Notes under the pieces: model-generated | What the model was told of the DNA's origin: nothing | What the model saw: only the letters and a program-made list of their open reading frames with translations | The model's database searches: none | From: Lentimicrobiaceae bacterium | Lineage (GTDB): Bacteria; Bacteroidota; Bacteroidia; Bacteroidales; F082 | DNA length: 64,000 bases | Assembly: GCA_002708315.1 (NCBI GenBank) | Contig: PANC01000013.1 | Location: 1-64,000, forward strand | Direction of reading: 5' to 3' | Made by a program: the position numbers and the translations under genes | Shown: piece after piece, positions 59,719 to 64,000 of the stretch | Layout: each line of letters opens with the position of its first letter | Numbering within the stretch: position 1 is the stretch's first letter

Positions 59719-60180
59719 ATGATAGATAAAAAGCACATAGAAGATTTGACCGAAGAATGCCTTTTTGGCACTGATAGGTTTGTTACTGCGATAAAAATTA
59801 GTACCGATAATAAGGTAATGGTATTTATAGACGGAGATTCAGGTGTTAATATTGACAATTGTGTTGAACTAAGCAGACACATCGAAGGAAATCTTGATCG
59901 CGAGAAGGAGGATTACGAGCTAAACGTTGCATCAGCAGGAGCCGATAATCCTTTTGTAATGTTAAGGCAATACAAAAACAACATAGACAACTTAGTTCAA
60001 GTAACCAGTGCTGATGATAGAAAAATTAGAGGAATTCTTAAGTCGGTAAATGATACCGATATAGAATTATTGGAAGAGATTCGTAAGAAGAACAAAAAGA
60101 ATAAGAAGGTAATTTACGGAGAACAAATTACAATTGCTTTTGACGACATAAAAGAGACTAAGAGAATTATAAGTTTTTAA
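59719..60180 (+). CDS. rimP: Ribosome maturation factor RimP
   Basis: The 153-residue protein helps assemble the 30S subunit. The N-terminal domain has strand FVTAIKISTDNKVMVFIDGDSGVNIDNCVELSRHIE (about 21-55), with the DGDSGVNIDNC pattern typical of RimP. The C-terminal SH3-like part contains VTSADDRKIRGILKSVNDTDIELL (about 95-118). The frame is open from 59689, but those ten codons lie inside the terminator hairpin and are not family-like, so the ATG at 59719 is chosen. It is the first gene of the rimP-nusA-infB operon, which is widely conserved. Confidence 0.95.
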   Translation: MIDKKHIEDLTEECLFGTDRFVTAIKISTDNKVMVFIDGDSGVNIDNCVELSRHIEGNLDREKEDYELNVASAGADNPFVMLRQYKNNIDNLVQVTSADDRKIRGILKSVNDTDIELLEEIRKKNKKNKKVIYGEQITIAFDDIKETKRIISF

Positions 60181-60205
60181 TTATAACTGATAAAAAGAAG
60201 TAGAG

Positions 60206-61441
60206 ATGGATAACATGAATCTTGTTGAAACTTTTTCGGAGTTTAAGGAATTTAAGAATATTGATCGTGAAACCATGATGCGCATCCTGGAAGATGTCTT
60301 CCATAGTATGCTAACCAAAAAGTTTGGCGAGGAAAGTAATTTTGACATTATTGTAAACATTGACAAAGGTGACCTAGAAATTTGGCACTATAAAAAAATT
60401 GTCAAAGACGGAGAAGTTGAAGACGAAAGCCTTGAGATTGCTTTTTCAGAAGCAATAAAAACTGAACCTGATTTTGAAGTTGGTGAGGAATATTCAAAAC
60501 AGATTAAACTTGCTGACTTTGGGCGCCGTGAGGTGCTTTCAATACGTCAAAATCTAGTATCGAGAATACTTGATTACGAAAAAGATAATGTTTACAAAAA
60601 GTACAAGGAAAGTGTTGGAGACATTATCACAGGTGAGGTTTATCAGGTTTGGAAAAAAGAAATTCTAATTCTAGATGATGAAGGTATTGAGTTAATTCTG
60701 CCAAAGTCAGAGCAAATATCTTCTGATTATTTCCGAAAAGGTGATGCAATAAGAGCAGTTGTTTTAAAGGTAGAAATGCGCAATAACACTCCAGTTATAG
60801 TTCTTTCAAGAACATCATCAACTTTTCTTGAAAGATTATTTGAAGCTGAGGTTCCAGAGGTCTATGATGGGTTAATAACAATAAAAAATATTGTTCGTGT
60901 TCCGGGTGAACGTGCAAAAATTGCTGTTGAATCCTACGATGATCGTATTGATCCCGTTGGTGCATGTGTTGGTATGAAAGGGTCAAGAATACATGGAATA
61001 GTCAGGGAGTTAAAGAATGAGAATATAGATGTAATTAACTTCACTAATAACACCTCACTTTATATACAAAGAGCACTTTCTCCAGCAAAGATAACATCAA
61101 TAAAACTTAACGAAGAGTCCAAAAGAGCTGAAGTTTTTATGAAGCCTGATCAGGTTTCTCTTGCCATTGGTAAAGGTGGTTTTAACATAAAACTTGCAGG
61201 TAAATTAACTGGCTATGAAATTGATGTTTATCGAGATAGTGATTCTGAGGCTGAAGATGTAGACATCATGGAATTCAATGATGAAATAGATCAGTGGATT
61301 ATTGATGAGTTAAAAACCATAGGTTGTGATACTGCTAAAAGTGTTCTAGAGCTCGATAAAAAAGAGCTAGTAACCAGAACAGATTTAGAAGAGGAAACCA
61401 TAGATGAGGTTTTAAAGGTGCTCCGAACAGAATTTGAATAA
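60206..61441 (+). CDS. nusA: Transcription termination/antitermination factor NusA
   Basis: The 411-residue protein binds RNA polymerase and RNA and tunes pausing and termination. It has an N-terminal polymerase-binding domain (about 1-125), an S1 domain (about 133-200; VGDIITGEVYQVWKKEILI), then two KH domains with VGMKGSRIHGIV (about 253-264) and LAIGKGGFNIKLA (about 321-333). A short HhH-like tail closes it (about 365-411). The start may be M1 (60206) or M4 (60215), and the latter matches the common MNL opening. It lies 25 nt after rimP and 63 nt before infB. Confidence 0.97.
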   Translation: MDNMNLVETFSEFKEFKNIDRETMMRILEDVFHSMLTKKFGEESNFDIIVNIDKGDLEIWHYKKIVKDGEVEDESLEIAFSEAIKTEPDFEVGEEYSKQIKLADFGRREVLSIRQNLVSRILDYEKDNVYKKYKESVGDIITGEVYQVWKKEILILDDEGIELILPKSEQISSDYFRKGDAIRAVVLKVEMRNNTPVIVLSRTSSTFLERLFEAEVPEVYDGLITIKNIVRVPGERAKIAVESYDDRIDPVGACVGMKGSRIHGIVRELKNENIDVINFTNNTSLYIQRALSPAKITSIKLNEESKRAEVFMKPDQVSLAIGKGGFNIKLAGKLTGYEIDVYRDSDSEAEDVDIMEFNDEIDQWIIDELKTIGCDTAKSVLELDKKELVTRTDLEEETIDEVLKVLRTEFE

Positions 61442-61457
61442 AAATATTATTTTTACG

Positions 61458-61481
61458 CTTAGCAGGCTTTCACCCGCTGAG
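61458..61481 (+). other. Small hairpin between nusA and infB
   Basis: CTTAGC (61458-61463) can pair with GCTGAG (61476-61481, one G-U) around a 12-nt loop, in the 63-nt nusA-infB gap. No U-run follows. It could be a processing or regulatory structure, or chance. Confidence 0.3.
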
Positions 61482-61504
61482 TTTGATTGAACGAAAATTA
61501 TTGT

Positions 61505-64000
61505 ATGACAGGAAGTAATAAGGTTGTAAGATTAAGTAAAGCTGCCAGAGAATTCAATATTAGTATTGACTCAGTAGTTATTTTCCTTAAGGACAGGGGT
61601 TACGATATTGAAAGAAACCCAAATACTAAACTTGAGCCTGAGATGTATAATCAATTAACAGAAGAATTCAGGGTAGAAAAGGAAGTTAAGGAAATCTCAC
61701 GAAAGAAAGGTCTTGAATTTGTTGGAAAAGATCCGACAAGTAACGAAAATACTGTCGCAAAACGAGCTGAAGAATATGACAGGGCTCCTGTTGACAAGGA
61801 GTTAATGATAAAGAATGTTGGTGTTGCATTTAAATCAAATGAAAAAATAGAAAAGGTTGAAACTCCCAAAGCCGAAATAGTTGAAGAAACAATCGAACAA
61901 ACTGAACCTCCCTCTGAAAAAGAGCCTGAGTTAGATTCTGACCCCGTCGCATCCAATGAAGTAGCACAAAATATTACGGAAGAGCCCAAAGATGAAATAA
62001 AAGAGGAAGTCATAGATACAACTAATATTGAAGAAGCAGAGCCCATCGCTCCGGTAATTGTATCAGAAGAAGAAGAAACTCCTGATGCCCCAGAGGGTAA
62101 AGTTCAAAAAGATGAAAATAGTGACTTAAAGGTTTTAGGTAAAATAGATTTAGAAAATTTAAATCAGAAAACTAGACCGAAGAAAAAATCCAAAGAGGAT
62201 AAAAGAAAAGAGCAAGAAGAGAAAAAAGGAATTAAGGCTAAAGTAAAGAAAGAAGCAACAGTGTCTGCAAAAGAAGTAACCGACAGCCACAAAGAAACCA
62301 AAGACCTAACCAAAGAGGTCTTAGAAGAAAAAGCAGAAGATGTTTCCTCTAAAAAAGAAACTACACAGGAAGTAGAGACGGAAGATAGATTTATCAAAAC
62401 TAAATTTGAGAAATTAAGTGGTCCTAAGATTGTTGATAAAATTGAGCTCCCAGTAGAAAATAAAAAACCAAAGAAGAAAAAACCTGTAGCATCTTCGGAC
62501 GACAATAAAGTTGGTCAGAATAAAAAGAAAAGAAGACGTATAAAGTCAAAAGCTACTCCTTCTAATCAGTCATCAAGTAATCAGGGCCAGGATAAAGGGA
62601 ATAATAAGAAGAGGCCTGCACCAAAGAAGAGGGTTGTCAAAGAAGAGCCATCGGAAGAAGAAATTCAAAAAAAGATAAAAGATACATTAGCAAGGCTTGC
62701 CCCATCAGGTAAATCAAAGGCAGCTAAGCATCGTAGAAAGAAGCGAGAAACAGTTTCTCAAAACATTCAAGAGGAATTACTGAAACAGGAGGAGGATAAA
62801 AAAACTCTTAAGGTAACAGAATTCGTAACAGCTAACGAATTAGCAAATATGATGGATGTTAGCGTTACTGACATAATAACATCATGTATGCAATTGGGTT
62901 TATTTGTATCCATTAACCAAAGACTTGATGCAGAAACAATAGTTCTTGTTGCGGAAGAGTTTGGTTACAAAACCTCATTTGTTAGTGTTGAAGAAGATGA
63001 AAACCTTGAAGTTTTTGAAGAAGAGGATGATATAGATAGTCTAGTTCCCAGAGCCCCAATTGTAACAGTGATGGGGCATGTCGACCATGGTAAAACTAAA
63101 CTACTTGATTATATTCGTAATGCAAATGTAGTTTCAGGAGAGGCTGGTGGAATCACCCAGCACATTGGCGCATATGAGGTGAAAACTGAAACTGGGAAAA
63201 GAGTTACTTTCTTGGATACACCTGGTCATGAGGCATTTACTGCCATGCGTGCCAGAGGTGCAAAGGTTACAGATGTTGCTATAATTGTTATTGCTGCTGA
63301 TGATAGTGTGATGCCACAAACAAAAGAGGCAATAAATCATGCACAGGCAGCTGGTGTACCTATTGTTTTTGCCATAAATAAAATGGACAAACCAGATGCA
63401 AACTCTGAAAAGGTTAAGGAGCAGTTAGCAAATATGAATATTCTTGTGGAAGACTGGGGTGGAAAGTTTCAATCACAGGAAATTTCAGCTATTACAGGCA
63501 TGGGCATCAATGAACTTCTTGAAAAGGTTCTACTTGAATCCGAGTTACTTGAACTAAAAGCAAACCCTGATAAGGGTGCAAAAGGTACCGTAATTGAGGC
63601 ATCACTAGATAAGGGTCGTGGATATGTAACCACAATTCTAGTTCAAGATGGTACTCTTAAGAAAGGTGATATTATACTTGCTGGACCGGTTTCTGGTAAA
63701 GTAAAGGCCATGTTTAACGAACGTAACGAAAATATTGAATCCGTTGGGCCATCACAACCTGTTCTAATACTAGGTCTGATTTCAGCACCTCAAGCTGGAG
63801 ATGTTTTCAACGTAATGAAAGAAGAAAAAGAAGCCAAATCGCTTGCTTCAAAGAGACAACAACTAATTAGGGAACAAGGGCTTCGTACCCAAAAGCACGT
63901 CACTCTAGATGAGATTGGCAGAAGAATAGCAATAGGAGATTTCAAGGAAATTAATATTATCGTTAAGGGAGATGTTGATGGCTCAATTGAGGCATTAACA
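61505..64000 (+). CDS. infB: Translation initiation factor IF-2 (3' end beyond window)
   Basis: 832 codons are visible from the ATG at 61505, with no stop before the edge. The N-terminus has an IF2_N module ([22 protein letters not shown], about 7-28). A very long Lys/Glu-rich linker follows (about 60-400), characteristic of Bacteroidota, and a second IF2_N module (about 440-485). The GTPase domain has G1 GHVDHGKT (524-531), DTPGHE (about 574-579) and NKMD (625-628). The residue after GKT is Lys532, where Ser or Thr is more usual. IF-2 binds initiator tRNA and promotes subunit joining. About 130-170 C-terminal residues are missing. Confidence 0.97.
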   Translation, partial: MTGSNKVVRLSKAAREFNISIDSVVIFLKDRGYDIERNPNTKLEPEMYNQLTEEFRVEKEVKEISRKKGLEFVGKDPTSNENTVAKRAEEYDRAPVDKELMIKNVGVAFKSNEKIEKVETPKAEIVEETIEQTEPPSEKEPELDSDPVASNEVAQNITEEPKDEIKEEVIDTTNIEEAEPIAPVIVSEEEETPDAPEGKVQKDENSDLKVLGKIDLENLNQKTRPKKKSKEDKRKEQEEKKGIKAKVKKEATVSAKEVTDSHKETKDLTKEVLEEKAEDVSSKKETTQEVETEDRFIKTKFEKLSGPKIVDKIELPVENKKPKKKKPVASSDDNKVGQNKKKRRRIKSKATPSNQSSSNQGQDKGNNKKRPAPKKRVVKEEPSEEEIQKKIKDTLARLAPSGKSKAAKHRRKKRETVSQNIQEELLKQEEDKKTLKVTEFVTANELANMMDVSVTDIITSCMQLGLFVSINQRLDAETIVLVAEEFGYKTSFVSVEEDENLEVFEEEDDIDSLVPRAPIVTVMGHVDHGKTKLLDYIRNANVVSGEAGGITQHIGAYEVKTETGKRVTFLDTPGHEAFTAMRARGAKVTDVAIIVIAADDSVMPQTKEAINHAQAAGVPIVFAINKMDKPDANSEKVKEQLANMNILVEDWGGKFQSQEISAITGMGINELLEKVLLESELLELKANPDKGAKGTVIEASLDKGRGYVTTILVQDGTLKKGDIILAGPVSGKVKAMFNERNENIESVGPSQPVLILGLISAPQAGDVFNVMKEEKEAKSLASKRQQLIREQGLRTQKHVTLDEIGRRIAIGDFKEINIIVKGDVDGSIEALT

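Noticed and set aside
62160-62760. A-rich runs in the infB linker as frameshift sites
   Set aside because: The runs I looked at are not in the A AAA AAG phase, or lack a nearby -1 stop giving a sensible product; they reflect Lys/Glu codons.
1-64000. Mobile element, prophage, CRISPR array or defence island
   Set aside because: No transposase, integrase, phage structural, Cas or restriction gene, no regularly spaced repeats and no attachment-like duplication beside the tRNA were seen.

Overview
The window is a chromosomal segment from a low-GC member of the Bacteroidota (probably class Bacteroidia or a close relative). Four signs point there. Promoters fit the phylum consensus (TTTG, about 17-23 nt, TAnnTTTG) and Shine-Dalgarno sites are inconspicuous. 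Cargo proteins carry type IX secretion (T9SS) sorting domains of both type A and type B. The alaS / M23 peptidase / MerR neighbourhood is typical, and so is a transketolase made as two separate halves. Lineage-typical families (DUF2723, DUF7033-type deacetylase, DUF6427, OprO/P porin, PiT-PhoU fusion) add to this. I see no phage, insertion sequence, integron, CRISPR array or rRNA. Gene density is high and no gene-free stretch exceeds 300 bases.

Layout. 1-7500 (minus): a partial AsmA-like envelope protein, a secreted EEP-family phosphohydrolase, an FtsX/MacB-type permease overlapping upp, and a polysaccharide deacetylase + GNAT pair. 7755-16518: dnaX (with a probable programmed -1 frameshift site), a START-domain protein, an atypical SDR, an EamA exporter, DUF2007, a class IV aminotransferase, a CAP-SPOR protein and convergent recN. 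16594-19234 (minus): a murL-murD pair that probably makes the D-Glu of peptidoglycan by the MurD2/MurL route. 19304-25304: AlgH, then an envelope cluster (SecDF-P1-head lipoprotein, chagasin-like inhibitor, rhomboid protease, membrane protein, GH3-serine hydrolase fusion). 25476-31980 (plus): a porin, transketolase N-half, a secreted vWA protein, transketolase C-half and a BamA-like barrel.

31984-38942: gcvT, prolyl oligopeptidase, a PiT-PhoU phosphate transporter and prmC, the last preceded by an unannotated 32-codon membrane-peptide ORF. 39184-46365 (plus): a secreted protein of unknown function, two large T9SS cargos and tex. 46388-53046 (minus): glycosyltransferase-purD-DUF6427-rnhB in one tight operon, and M23-MerR-TonB-C-like-PAP2 in another. 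53143-58927: alaS and a DUF2723 glycosyltransferase-like protein, converging on a bidirectional terminator. 59602-64000 (plus): tRNA-Gln(UUG), a strong terminator, then rimP-nusA-infB, with infB running off the window.

Most of the window is core cell biology: translation and transcription (alaS, rimP, nusA, infB, prmC, tRNA), replication and repair (dnaX, recN, rnhB), peptidoglycan (murD/murL, M23, GH3-serine hydrolase, CAP-SPOR) and envelope or secretion. The observations most worth following are the murL-murD pair, the dnaX slip site, the tRNA-terminator-rimP-nusA-infB arrangement, and the small ORF upstream of prmC.
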